Shown here one piece after another: positions 1 through 9,060 of a stretch of DNA of 21,471 bases. Source of the DNA: Endomicrobiellum devescovinae (GTDB lineage: Bacteria > Elusimicrobiota > Endomicrobiia > Endomicrobiales > Endomicrobiaceae); the NCBI GenBank assembly GCA_031255495.1, contig JAIRSK010000038.1, forward strand, positions 1 to 21,471, written 5' to 3'. Both the position numbers and the translations under genes were made by a program. How positions within the stretch are numbered: position 1 is the first letter of the stretch; every line of letters begins with the position of its first letter. Below the pieces are notes generated by a model. That model did no database searches, was not told the origin of the DNA, and worked only from the letters and a program-made list of their open reading frames with translations.

Positions 1-3000
1 AATTTTGCTGTCCCTCTTGTAGCGTAAACAGGAACGCCGAGTTTGTAAAGATTATCAATTACTTCCATAAACTTAATTTTATCTTTCTCTCTACCTGCGC
101 TTATTAGAACGCCCTTCTTCGGCTTTCTTATTTGCGTAGCTTCCATTGATAAAAGCATCGCATGGTCAAACTTATCGCCCAAACAACCGACTTCGCCCGT
201 TGATGCCATTTCAACGCCTATCACAGGATCTGCCCCGTCAAGCCTTTGAAAACTAAACATAGACGCTTTAACGCCAACATACGGTATCTCGCTTTCGTCA
301 ATCAAAATCTTTTTCACTCTCTCATTATTCATAACTTTGCATGAAAGCTCTGCTAAATTTACGCCAGAAACTTTTGAAATAAAAGGAAACGACCTTGAAG
401 CTCTTGCATTACATTCTATTACCTTTACATCATTTTCTTTAGCTATAAACTGTATGTTGAAAGGTCCGTTCAAATTAAGACCTTTCACTATTTTTCTAAC
501 TATATCTTTAATAATATTTACCGTACGGGTATATATTTTTTGCGAAGGGAAAACCATAGTAGCGTCACCGCTGTGGACGCCTGCATTTTCTATATGTTCC
601 GTAACGAGCGACAATATAACTTCTCCGCCTTTAGCTACTCCGTCGCACTCTATTTCTTTTGCATCAAGTATGAATTTTGAAATAACTACTGGGAAATCAG
701 CCGAAATATCCTTCGTTAATGACAGGTAATGTTCCAAACTTTCTTTGTCGTTGGCAACGTTCATAAGTGTTCCAGACAATACAAAGCTCGGACGTATAAG
801 TACTGGAAACCCCACTTTTTCTATAAATTTTTCTATTTCGTCTCTGGAAACAGCTGAAATCCACTCGGGCTGATCTATGCCGAGCTTATCAAGCATTGCT
901 GAGAACTTCTCTCTATCTTCAGCTCCGTCAACACTTTTTTGGCTGTGCCCCAAAATATTTACTTTAGCCTCGCTTAAAGGTTGAATTAAATTATTAGGAT
1001 TCTGTCCACCCATACACGCTACAACGCCCTTAGGATCTTCAATATCTATGATATCCAAAACTCTTTCTGAAGACAATTCTTCAAAATAAAGTCTGTCAGA
1101 AGCGCTGTAATCTGTAGAAACTGTTTCTGGATTGCAATTTATAATAACGCTATCGTTCTTTTTATTTTTGAAATAACTGCTTGTCATAACAGAACACCAG
1201 TCAAATTCCAAGCTACTGCCTATACGATAGCTTCCGCTGCCCAAAGTAATAACGCTCTTTGTGTTTTTCTTAGGAGACACATCGCTATGGATGCCGTCGT
1301 ATGTAAGATATAAATAATTAGATTTTGTTGGATATTCGGAAGACGTTGTATCTATTTGTTTTACAACAGGAAGGACGCCTAGTTTCTTTCTCAGTTTTCT
1401 TATGCCAAAAGACAAAGTTCGTATTTGCTTTATGCTCAATTTTGATTGACCAGACAAACATGCCAAAAGGAAAATTTTCGTAAGCTGAAAATCAGAAAAC
1501 CCTTTGGACTTTAGGCAATGCAAATGTTCTTTTGGAACTTTTTTATAAGTATTATATATATCTTGAGCTGTAAACAAATCTTTTTTTTCAGAATGCTTTA
1601 CAAAAAAATTAAATAATTCAGATTCAACTTTTGCCAAATACAAAATATGAGATAAAAACCAATAATCTATCTTCGTTTTTTCATAAACATATTCAATAGA
1701 TTTTCCTCTTTTAAAAGTTTCATAAATTGCAAAGACTCTTAAGTTTGTCGGTGACAAAAGCTCTTTATCAAGATCTTCGGACGAAGCATCTTTAAAAATA
1801 TTTACTGTTATGCCATTTTCATTCTCATTAACCATTCTAAGAGCTTTTTGCGTAACTTCGCAAAAGTTTCTGCCTATTGCCATAACTTCGCCGACAGACT
1901 TCATTTGAGTGCCTAAATTTTTAGAAACTCCCGTAAACTTGCTTAAATCCCAACGAGGAACTTTTAAAGTAACGTAATCAAGCGAAGGCTCGTAAAATGC
2001 CGACGTTGTACCAGTAACAGGATTTTTTAATTCCAATAAGTCAAAGCCTATGACGATTTTTGCAGCTATATAAGCTATAGGATAACCCGTCGCTTTGCTT
2101 GCCAAAGCGCTGGAGCGAGAAAGTCTTGCGTTGATTTCTATAACGTAAAAACCGTAATCTTCAGGGTTTAGAGCATACTGCACATTGCACTCACCGACTA
2201 TACCAACGTTTTGAGCGATTTTAATGGCTGTGTCTCTAAGCATATTATTTTCTGTGTTATTTATCGTCTGACACGGAGCTATAACTATGGAATCTCCTGT
2301 GTGTATTCCAATAGGGTCAAAGTTTTCCATATTGCATATTGTTATTGTGTTTCCTGTTTTGTCTCTCATTACTTCATATTCTATTTCTTTCCAGCCGTGA
2401 AGAGATTTTTCAATTAAAACTTGAGGAGAAGTCATTAACGCCGCATGCGTAAGTCTTTTTAAATCCACAGAATTTTTTGCAAGTCCGCTACCTAGCCCAC
2501 CCAAAGCAAAAGCTGAACGAGTAATAACAGGATAGCCTATTTGCTCGGCTGTTTTTAAAGCTTCATCTACTGTGGAAACTGCATGGCTTTTAGCTATAGG
2601 AACATTTATAGACTTCATTTTTTCCGCAAAAAGCTCTCTGTCTTCCGACAATTCAAGCGCATTGACTTGCGTTCCCAAAACCTTTACATTGTATTTCTTC
2701 AAAACTCCGCTTTTTTCAAGATCTATAACGCAATTTAACGACGTCTGACCGCCAAAACTTGAAATAATAGCGACGGGTTTTTCTATTTTAATAATTTTTT
2801 CAACCCAAAAAGGAGTAATAGGATACAAATAGACTTTTTTATTTGTACCTTTGTTAGTTTGAACCGAAGCAATGTTTGGATTGATAATTATTACTTCTAA
2901 ACCTTCTTCTTCCAACGCCTTTACAGCTTGAGAACCCGAATAATCAAATTCACCTGCCTGTCCTATAGACAACGCCCCTGAACCAAGAAGAAGAACTTTT

Positions 3001-3044
3001 TGTTTTTTTCCGTTTTTGGGCGATAAAAAATCTAAAATCGGCAT
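1..3044 (-). CDS. carB: Carbamoyl-phosphate synthase large subunit CarB (partial, C-terminus off the left edge)
   Basis: Makes carbamoyl phosphate from bicarbonate, ATP and ammonia channelled from CarA, for pyrimidine and arginine synthesis in the cytoplasm. I translated it by hand: 1014 codons are open from the ATG at 3044 to base 3, with no frameshift or stop. The N-terminal ATP-grasp half opens with GSGALSIGQAGEFDYSGSQA; the second half begins near GSGSYRIGSSLEFDWC; the start of the MGS-like allosteric domain (KGVLISAGREKD) is reached before the edge. About 50-60 residues should be missing against the usual ~1070. Stretches such as KGWKEIEYEV-like, GIVGECNVQYALNPE and NARLSRSSALASKATGYP resemble the Bacteroidetes and eukaryotic (CAD) type more than the E. 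coli type. A Shine-Dalgarno AGAGG precedes the ATG, and the gene lies 11 bases after the broken permease, so it is read from the same operon. Confidence 0.96.
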   Translation of the reverse strand, partial: MPILDFLSPKNGKKQKVLLLGSGALSIGQAGEFDYSGSQAVKALEEEGLEVIIINPNIASVQTNKGTNKKVYLYPITPFWVEKIIKIEKPVAIISSFGGQTSLNCVIDLEKSGVLKKYNVKVLGTQVNALELSEDRELFAEKMKSINVPIAKSHAVSTVDEALKTAEQIGYPVITRSAFALGGLGSGLAKNSVDLKRLTHAALMTSPQVLIEKSLHGWKEIEYEVMRDKTGNTITICNMENFDPIGIHTGDSIVIAPCQTINNTENNMLRDTAIKIAQNVGIVGECNVQYALNPEDYGFYVIEINARLSRSSALASKATGYPIAYIAAKIVIGFDLLELKNPVTGTTSAFYEPSLDYVTLKVPRWDLSKFTGVSKNLGTQMKSVGEVMAIGRNFCEVTQKALRMVNENENGITVNIFKDASSEDLDKELLSPTNLRVFAIYETFKRGKSIEYVYEKTKIDYWFLSHILYLAKVESELFNFFVKHSEKKDLFTAQDIYNTYKKVPKEHLHCLKSKGFSDFQLTKIFLLACLSGQSKLSIKQIRTLSFGIRKLRKKLGVLPVVKQIDTTSSEYPTKSNYLYLTYDGIHSDVSPKKNTKSVITLGSGSYRIGSSLEFDWCSVMTSSYFKNKKNDSVIINCNPETVSTDYSASDRLYFEELSSERVLDIIDIEDPKGVVACMGGQNPNNLIQPLSEAKVNILGHSQKSVDGAEDREKFSAMLDKLGIDQPEWISAVSRDEIEKFIEKVGFPVLIRPSFVLSGTLMNVANDKESLEHYLSLTKDISADFPVVISKFILDAKEIECDGVAKGGEVILSLVTEHIENAGVHSGDATMVFPSQKIYTRTVNIIKDIVRKIVKGLNLNGPFNIQFIAKENDVKVIECNARASRSFPFISKVSGVNLAELSCKVMNNERVKKILIDESEIPYVGVKASMFSFQRLDGADPVIGVEMASTGEVGCLGDKFDHAMLLSMEATQIRKPKKGVLISAGREKDKIKFMEVIDNLYKLGVPVYATRGTAK

Positions 3045-3055
3045 ATTTTACCTCT

Positions 3056-4441
3056 TTATATCGTTTTCATATTATTTTTTTTAACAAACAATTTATAAAC
3101 CGCATATAAAAAACTCAGCCAAAGCGGACACAGAATTGCAGAAACTCTTGTAACTTTATCAATGGCAAGCGTTACAAATATAAGAATCAAAGCTCTAAAA
3201 ATTAAATAATTTGAATATGGATAAAACGGCATAGGATATTTTAAGTTTGAAATATTTTCCGACACCATAGAACGTCTCGCATACATTTGAACGGCTACTA
3301 TGCCACCCCAAGTTAGCAAAGCTATAGAAGTCGTACTGTTTCTCAATGCCATAAAGAGCGTTTTAGGCATAAAATAATTTAAGAAAACCCCCATCAACGA
3401 CACAAAAGATGAAAACAAAACAGCATTAACTGGAGTCTTGCTTGAACTAAGGTTTGCAAAAAATTTAGGAGCTTGATTATTTAATGCCAAATTGTAAAGC
3501 ATTCTTCCATTGGTAAATATTCCGCTACTACAAGCCAATAAAGAAGCTAAGATTACAATAAAATTTAGTACAAGTGCAGCTTTTTTTATTCCAAGGCTCA
3601 TAAATGCAGTAACAAAGACGCTTTCACCAACGCCATCTCCTTGCAAATTTAGCCATGGATAAAGACACATAATTACAAAGAGATGACCCATATAAAGCAA
3701 AGAAATTGACGGAACAACTTTATTTATCGCTGCAGGAATGGTTTTCTTAGGCGCTTTTGTCTCACCCGCAATTATGCCTACAAATTCAACGCCAATAAAA
3801 GAAAACATTGAAAAAATAAAAGCCATTAAAATCCCATAAAAACCAAAAGGAACAAAACCGCCTTTGAGCTTATACAGGTTAGAAATCCCGATTGCTTTCC
3901 ACCCGTTTCCTAATCCAAACGCTATAACGGAAATTCCTGCAAGTATAAACGCAACAATAATCGCAACTTTCAATATAGCAAACCAAAACTCAAACTCTCC
4001 GAAAATCTTAACGTTAAAAAGATTCATTGAAGTCAACCAAACTAAAAAAGCCAACGCAGGAATTCATTGATGGAGATTAGTCCACCAAAAATTACAATAT
4101 ATACCTATGGAAGTGATTTGAGCCATACAAATCATAATCCACATAAACCAATACGACCAACCTATTGCAAACCCCGCAAAAGGACTTATAAACTTGTGTG
4201 CATAAGCACTGAAAGACCCTGCCATAGGGTACTCAACCGAAACCTCACCCAACGCTCTCATAATAAGATACATAAAAAATGTTCCTATTACATAAGACAA
4301 CAGCAAGCATGGACCTGACATAGCTATAGCATTGCCCGAAGCAAGAAACAATCCAATACCTACTGAGCCACCTATAGCAATTAAATTTACATGTCGTTCT
4401 TTAAGCCCTTTCTGTAAATGCTCTTTTTTTATATCTTCCAC
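3056..4441 (-). pseudogene. Amino-acid permease (APC superfamily, AAT type) interrupted by an in-frame TGA
   Basis: Both pieces are in one reading frame: codons for 125 residues from GTG at 4441, a TGA at 4066-4064, then 335 more open codons to the stop at 3056. The N-terminal part has the AAT-family opening (KGLKERHVNLIAIGG, GIGLFLASG) and the first three membrane segments; the second part has the GEFEFWFAILKV motif and the remaining segments. Joined, the length (about 460) is normal for an intact 12-helix importer of neutral, aromatic or basic amino acids; the substrate cannot be read. The TGA falls between NLHQ and IPALAFLV, where relatives such as AroP carry tryptophan, so a single TGG to TGA change explains it. 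Nothing else is damaged, which points to a recent event. The start overlaps the carA stop (TAGTG). A TTG at 4054 opens the second part but has no ribosome site. A functional readthrough is possible but unproven. Confidence 0.85.
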
Positions 4442-5580
4442 TATAACAATCCCACAAGTTTATCCATAATCCAAGACGTATCATTTGGACCGCTTGAAGC
4501 TTCAGGGTGGAACTGCACTGACATAAATGGTTTTGTTTTGTGTTTCAAACCTTCAACAGAATCATCGTTGGCATTTTCAAACCATAATTCCCAACCAGCT
4601 TGTATTGAATTTTTCTCCACAGCATACCTGTGGTTTTGGCTAGACATATAAGCTTTTTTATCTGGAAGAGAAAAAACAGGCTGATTATGGCTTCTATGTC
4701 CATGGCTTAATCTTTTGGTTTTAGCGCCAGAAGCCAACGCTAAAAGCTGATGCCCCAAACATATTCCCAAAATAGGCTTATTTGAAGTTAGCACGTCTTT
4801 TTTTATTCTCTCAACTAAATCTGCGGTATTTTTAGGATCTCCAGGACCATTGCTTATAACCCAACCGTCGCATTTAACTGTTGAAAAATCTGTATCCCAA
4901 GGCAATACTTCCACCTCACAGCCTCTTTCTATAAGCATTCTCATAATGTTCCACTTTGCGCCACAGTCAATGACCGCAACTTTCTTGGAACCTCTGCCTA
5001 TTATTTGTCTTTCTTTGGTTGATACCGACGGCATTAAATTAAATTTTGATGGATCAACGTATTCTCCATCTTCAAAATGCTTTAAAAATTCAAATTTACT
5101 TTTATTTTGAGGTTTTGCTCCTTCGGGAACAATTCTTCCCCAAAGATTTCCGCTTTCTCTTATTGTCTGCACTAAATACCTTGTGTCTATTCCAGCAATA
5201 CCTGGCACATCTTGCTTTTTCATCCAATCCTCAAGAGATATTCCTCCGTCGTGGTGGTGGCACCCGCTGTAAATATCCGAAACTATTATGCCTTGCGTTT
5301 TTATTGAAGAGCTTTCATGTCCTTGAGACGAAAAAAAATCCCCGTTTTCGGGGAAAGGTATTCCATAATTTCCAATTAAACAAAAACTAAACACCAAAAT
5401 CTGCCCCAAATACGAAGGGTCTGTCATTGCTTCGCTGTATCCAAGCATGCCTGTATTAAATACCATTTCGCCGCTTACCGAAACATCTGCGCCAATAGCC
5501 TTGCCTTCAAGCTTTATTCCGTTTGAAAGCTCAAGGTAAGCTTTCTTGTATCCCTTGTCAAAGAAACTCTCATTTTTCAT
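4441..5580 (-). CDS. carA: Carbamoyl-phosphate synthase small (glutaminase) subunit CarA
   Basis: Hydrolyses glutamine and passes ammonia to CarB. The 379-residue length is normal. The N-terminal CPSase domain occupies roughly residues 15-150 (GYSEAMTDPSYLGQILVF, GIAGIDTR) and the class I glutamine amidotransferase domain roughly 195-379. The triad is visible: Cys274 in GICLGHQ, His358 and Glu360 in QFHPEAS. The C-terminal stretch with ENANDDSVEGL and SVQFHPEASSGPND is closer to the CAD/Bacteroidetes type than to E. coli CarA, matching the type of CarB. AGAGG lies upstream of the ATG. It follows the GXGXG subunit gene by 26 bases and overlaps the permease start by one base. It is unusual that carA and carB are separated by a permease gene rather than being adjacent. 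Confidence 0.96.
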   Translation of the reverse strand: MKNESFFDKGYKKAYLELSNGIKLEGKAIGADVSVSGEMVFNTGMLGYSEAMTDPSYLGQILVFSFCLIGNYGIPFPENGDFFSSQGHESSSIKTQGIIVSDIYSGCHHHDGGISLEDWMKKQDVPGIAGIDTRYLVQTIRESGNLWGRIVPEGAKPQNKSKFEFLKHFEDGEYVDPSKFNLMPSVSTKERQIIGRGSKKVAVIDCGAKWNIMRMLIERGCEVEVLPWDTDFSTVKCDGWVISNGPGDPKNTADLVERIKKDVLTSNKPILGICLGHQLLALASGAKTKRLSHGHRSHNQPVFSLPDKKAYMSSQNHRYAVEKNSIQAGWELWFENANDDSVEGLKHKTKPFMSVQFHPEASSGPNDTSWIMDKLVGLL

Positions 5581-5606
5581 CTCTTAAACCTCTGCATATA
5601 TTTAAA

Positions 5607-6344
5607 CTAATTAGTGCAATACATATTAGCATACGGATTTTTGTTAACAGCCGCATACTTTGAAAAAGATTCTATCTTTAAATGCGACAAATCTTTTTTG
5701 AAAAATTTTGAATACAAATCAATATGCCTTTTTAGAAAAACAATATCTTCTTCATCTAAAGAAACTTTTTCTATTTCTTTTCCAAATTTATATTTATCAA
5801 CTTTGCCGTTTATATATATTTCCCCACCGTGTATTCCCGTGCCGCAAAATCTTCCTACTATTTCTTCATCTTTTGCAAGGTCAAGCGCTAAAAGAATGAT
5901 AGAACCGCCTGCCATGTATTCACCCAAAAAGTCGCCGGCTTTTCCTCCGACAACAATCAAAGGCTTCATTTTTTTATATTCCTTCATGTGGATTCCCACT
6001 CTATAACCAACATTCCCCTCAATATATATTTCGCCGCCTCTCATGGCATACCCAAGAGTATCTCCACATCTTCCATGAACAATAATTCTTCCAGAGTTCA
6101 TGGTGTTTCCAGCAGCGTCTTGCACATTTCCAAATACTTCTATTTCTGCTCCGTCCATATAGACTGCCATATCATTTCCGGGCGTACCTTGTATTTTAAT
6201 TTTAACACCTTGAGGCAATCCTCTCCCTATATATCTTTGTCCAAAAACATCAGTCAACATTATATTTTTATCAGTCTTTATTTCATTATCTATGGAATCA
6301 TTAAGCTCACGGTAATACATATCTAAAGCTTTTATTTTTTTCAT
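5607..6344 (-). CDS. Glutamate synthase GXGXG-domain subunit (archaeal-type domain 3 protein)
   Basis: Stand-alone version (245 residues) of the C-terminal right-handed beta-helix domain of the glutamate synthase large subunit, which links the glutaminase and synthase domains in the fused enzyme. The repeating glycine pattern is plain between about residues 38 and 180: GRGLPQGVKIKIQG, NTMNSGRIIVHG, YAMRGGEIYIEGNVG, GEYMAGGSIILLAL and FCGTGIHGGEIYING. A lysine-rich non-repeat tail of about 60 residues follows. It starts 3 bases after the FMN subunit gene, with an AGGAGAG ribosome site that overlaps that gene's stop. It should act only as part of the three-subunit complex. A related GXGXG protein serves as subunit C of formylmethanofuran dehydrogenase, but the neighbours here make glutamate synthase far more likely. 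Confidence 0.9.
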   Translation of the reverse strand: MKKIKALDMYYRELNDSIDNEIKTDKNIMLTDVFGQRYIGRGLPQGVKIKIQGTPGNDMAVYMDGAEIEVFGNVQDAAGNTMNSGRIIVHGRCGDTLGYAMRGGEIYIEGNVGYRVGIHMKEYKKMKPLIVVGGKAGDFLGEYMAGGSIILLALDLAKDEEIVGRFCGTGIHGGEIYINGKVDKYKFGKEIEKVSLDEEDIVFLKRHIDLYSKFFKKDLSHLKIESFSKYAAVNKNPYANMYCTN

Positions 6345-6347
6345 ATT

Positions 6348-7853
6348 TTACTCTCCTGCATATTTGATGCCGAGTATCTCAAGTTCTTTTTCGTTCAAAC
6401 CTATGCCTCTAAGCATAAGCCTATTGCCGCGCAAACTATCAATTGCATTTATTCCCATACCGCCGAGCATTTCTTGAATCTCGTGATTCCACGCCGAGAC
6501 TAAATTAACCAAACGTTTATACATAATGTCTGGGTCTAATCTTTTTTCAAGATCAGGCTCTTGAGTTGCTATACCCCAGTTGCACTTGCCTGTAGTGCAT
6601 GTGCGGCACATATGGCAACCCATAGCTATAAGAGCTGCGGTTCCTATACATGCTGCATCTGCTCCCAAAGCTATAGCCTTAACTACATCTGCGCTGTTTC
6701 TTATACTTCCAGCAACTAATAAAGAAATTTGATTTCTTATCCCTTCTTCCCTTAGTCTTTGATCAATTGAAGCCAAAGCAAGCTCTATTGGAATTCCCAC
6801 ATTATCCCTAACTCTCGTCGGGGCTGCTCCAGTACCACCGCGAAATCCATCAACGACAATTGCATCGGCTCCAGCTCTTGCCACGCCAGAAGCTATAGCA
6901 GCAGCATTATGCACCGCAGCAATCTTTACAAATATTGGCTTTTCATAATGAGTAACTTCTTTTAACGAAAATATAAGTTGCCTTAAATCTTCAATTGAAT
7001 AAATATCATGGTGCGGAGCTGGAGAAATAGCGTCAGAACCTACTGGTATCATTCTTGTAGCAGAAACATCTTCTCCAACCTTACGACCAGGAAGATGTCC
7101 GCCAATTCCAGGTTTTGCTCCCTGACCTATCTTAATTTCTATTGCAACTCCAGCATCTAAATATTCCTTGTGAACGCCAAATCTTCCAGATGCTACTTGA
7201 ACAATAGTATTTTTTCCGTATTTATAGAAATCTTTATTTAAACCACCCTCGCCTGTATTGCAACAAATGCCAAGTTCCTCCGCAGCTCTAGCAAGAGATT
7301 CATGTGCATTTTTTGAAATTGCTCCATAACTCATAGCGGCAAACATTATAGGCATGCTTAGGCTTACTTGAGGAGGTATTTTTGTTATCAGTTTTCCATT
7401 AGAGTCAAATTCAAGTTTTTCAGGCTTTCTGCCTATCATAACTTTTGTCTCCATAGGCTCTCTTAATGGATCTATTGAGGGGTTTGTAACTTGGCTAGCA
7501 TTGAGGAGTATTTTATCCCAATAAATTGGAAAAGGGTTGGGATTTCCCATACTTGAAAGCAAAACTCCTCCAGTTTGAGACTGTTTATAAATTTCTTTTA
7601 TTGTTGTTTCTGACCAATTTTTATTTTCTCTAAACTCAAGAGGATATTTTTTTACAATTAAAGCTCTTGTTGGGCAAAGAACCACACACCTGTGACAGTT
7701 GACGCATTTCATATCATCGGCTTTAAAAACACCTTTTTTCTCATCGTAAGAATGAACTTTATTTGAACATTCCACTACGCAAACTTTGCATTTTACGCAC
7801 TTTTTCTCATCTCTTATTACTTCAAATAATGGACTATTAAAATTTAAATTCAT
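6348..7853 (-). CDS. Glutamate synthase FMN-binding synthase subunit with N-terminal 2x[4Fe-4S] ferredoxin domain
   Basis: Converts 2-oxoglutarate plus ammonia from the glutaminase subunit to glutamate on an FMN centre. The 501 residues begin with two ferredoxin clusters (Cys19, 22, 25, 29 and Cys50, 53, 56, 60) followed by the TIM-barrel synthase domain from about residue 85 (SYGAISKNAHESLARAAEELG, KIGQGAKPGIGGHLPG, VDGFRGGTGAAPT). Near the C-terminus Cys413, 416, 419 and 424 (GCHMCRTC...GKCNWGIATQ) sit where the bacterial enzyme binds its 3Fe-4S cluster. This domain order matches archaeal and Thermotoga-type split glutamate synthase. Electrons probably enter through the ferredoxin domain, since no NADPH-binding GltD gene is adjacent. 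It overlaps the glutaminase gene by 4 bases (ATGA), so translation is probably coupled. Confidence 0.93.
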   Translation of the reverse strand: MNLNFNSPLFEVIRDEKKCVKCKVCVVECSNKVHSYDEKKGVFKADDMKCVNCHRCVVLCPTRALIVKKYPLEFRENKNWSETTIKEIYKQSQTGGVLLSSMGNPNPFPIYWDKILLNASQVTNPSIDPLREPMETKVMIGRKPEKLEFDSNGKLITKIPPQVSLSMPIMFAAMSYGAISKNAHESLARAAEELGICCNTGEGGLNKDFYKYGKNTIVQVASGRFGVHKEYLDAGVAIEIKIGQGAKPGIGGHLPGRKVGEDVSATRMIPVGSDAISPAPHHDIYSIEDLRQLIFSLKEVTHYEKPIFVKIAAVHNAAAIASGVARAGADAIVVDGFRGGTGAAPTRVRDNVGIPIELALASIDQRLREEGIRNQISLLVAGSIRNSADVVKAIALGADAACIGTAALIAMGCHMCRTCTTGKCNWGIATQEPDLEKRLDPDIMYKRLVNLVSAWNHEIQEMLGGMGINAIDSLRGNRLMLRGIGLNEKELEILGIKYAGE

Positions 7854-8941
7854 TTATTTTTACCTTCCAATAAAGCAATAACAGCTTCCCCACCTCTCGG
7901 CGACCAAACCCTATCAGGATTATCGCATATTATTCTTATAGCGCTCTCTTCGCTTGCGACATAAGTTCTGTCGCCTTTTTCTGCAGCAACCATAGAGCGA
8001 AGCTTTATCCTGTCGTTTAAAGCTATCATCCCTTTTTGGCAGCCCAAAATTATTGAAAAAGGTCCGTTTATAAGCGCACTAGAGTAAACAGTTCTAATAC
8101 TTTTAAGTTCTTTTTGGATTTCTTTACTTTCTCTTTCTATATCGTCCCAGAAAGGAGCTGCTACTGCTTTTAATGCTTTATCCATTGGCATTTTATGTTT
8201 TCTTACGAGTAAATCAAAAAGATATGTTATTACTTCAGTGTCAGTTTGCAAAGTACATTTATACCCAAACATCTCAACAAAACGCCTGTTGGCATCGTAA
8301 GAAGATATTTCGCCATTATGCACTACAGACCAGTTAAGCATTGTAAAAGGGTGAGCTCCACCCCACCAACCCGGAGTATTTGTAGGGAATCTTCCATGGG
8401 CAGTCCACATGTAAGCTTCGTACCTGTCCAACATAAAAAATTCGCCTATATCTTCAGGATACCCTACGCCTTTAAAAGCTCCCATATTTTTGCCGCTTGA
8501 AAAAACGTATGCGCCATTATATTCTTTATTTATTTTTATCACGCATCTGGAAGTAAATTCGTCTTCATCTATCACTTCTTCTTTTGACATATAAATTCTT
8601 GGATAAACAAAATAACGCCATATTAAAGGTTGGTCTTTTATATTTGGAACAGATTTTGTAGGAATGTTTCCAGCACTTTCTATTTCAAAATGTTTTGCAA
8701 GGAAGTCTTCTACTTGGGTTTTAATGCTTAGATTGTCGTAAAAAATGTGAAAAGCATAAAGTTCTTTATATTGGGGATAAATACCATAAGCAGCAAAACC
8801 ACCACCCAAACCATTTGATCTTTCATGCATTAAAGCAATAGATTTAATAATTTCTTCACCGCTAAATCTTTTGCCCTTTTTATCTATAATGCCGCTTATC
8901 GCACATCCAGATGGAATTCGTAACTCCCCTTCTTTTAACAT
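7850..8941 (-). CDS. Glutamate synthase glutaminase subunit (class II amidotransferase domain)
   Basis: Releases ammonia from glutamine for the synthase subunit. The 363 residues form one Ntn-hydrolase (class II) domain. The likely nucleophile is Cys13 in IPSGCAISG, so a 12-residue leader must be removed, as the propeptide is in the fused GltB. Other family motifs are WTAHGRFPTNTPGWWGGAHPF, HNGEISSYDANR and the final WSPRGGEAVIALLEG. First gene of the operon: a good GGAGGT ribosome site precedes the ATG, behind a leader of about 110 nt and a promoter at 9061-9089. Its TGA stop overlaps the next start, and the domain ends where the family normally ends. Confidence 0.92.
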   Translation of the reverse strand: MLKEGELRIPSGCAISGIIDKKGKRFSGEEIIKSIALMHERSNGLGGGFAAYGIYPQYKELYAFHIFYDNLSIKTQVEDFLAKHFEIESAGNIPTKSVPNIKDQPLIWRYFVYPRIYMSKEEVIDEDEFTSRCVIKINKEYNGAYVFSSGKNMGAFKGVGYPEDIGEFFMLDRYEAYMWTAHGRFPTNTPGWWGGAHPFTMLNWSVVHNGEISSYDANRRFVEMFGYKCTLQTDTEVITYLFDLLVRKHKMPMDKALKAVAAPFWDDIERESKEIQKELKSIRTVYSSALINGPFSIILGCQKGMIALNDRIKLRSMVAAEKGDRTYVASEESAIRIICDNPDRVWSPRGGEAVIALLEGKNK

Positions 8942-8990
8942 TAGACCTCCAGAAAAACAACACCCGAACGTACTTTACACGTAAAAACGC

Positions 8991-9021
8991 CCTAAAAATA
9001 CCCTAGCGGGAGATTTTTAGG
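8991..9021 (-). promoter_or_regulatory. Stem-loop in the leader of the glutamate synthase operon
   Basis: Perfect 9-bp arms (CCTAAAAAT at 8991-8999, ATTTTTAGG at 9013-9021) enclose an inner CCC/GGG stem with a TAGC loop. It lies in the predicted 5' leader, about 50-80 bases before the ATG. No long U-run follows it, so it is not a plain terminator. It could affect mRNA stability or be part of an attenuator or ligand-binding leader; I recognise no known riboswitch class. Confidence 0.5.
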
Positions 9022-9060
9022 ACACGCAGACGACTTTCATAACCCATTTTATTTCGTTAA

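Noticed and set aside
337..729. 130-codon open frame on the plus strand
   Set aside because: It lies antisense inside the intact carB reading frame and has no family resemblance; the same holds for 2211-2417.
4064..4066. TGA read as tryptophan throughout the genome (code 4)
   Set aside because: The kinase-like gene ends with TGA at 10699 and readthrough would add a long shadow-frame tail; the glutaminase gene also ends in TGA where its family ends; Trp codons I checked are TGG.
5614..6326. Long plus-strand open frames across 5614-6006 and 5988-6326
   Set aside because: Both are antisense shadows of the GXGXG subunit gene, whose glycine repeats are unmistakable.
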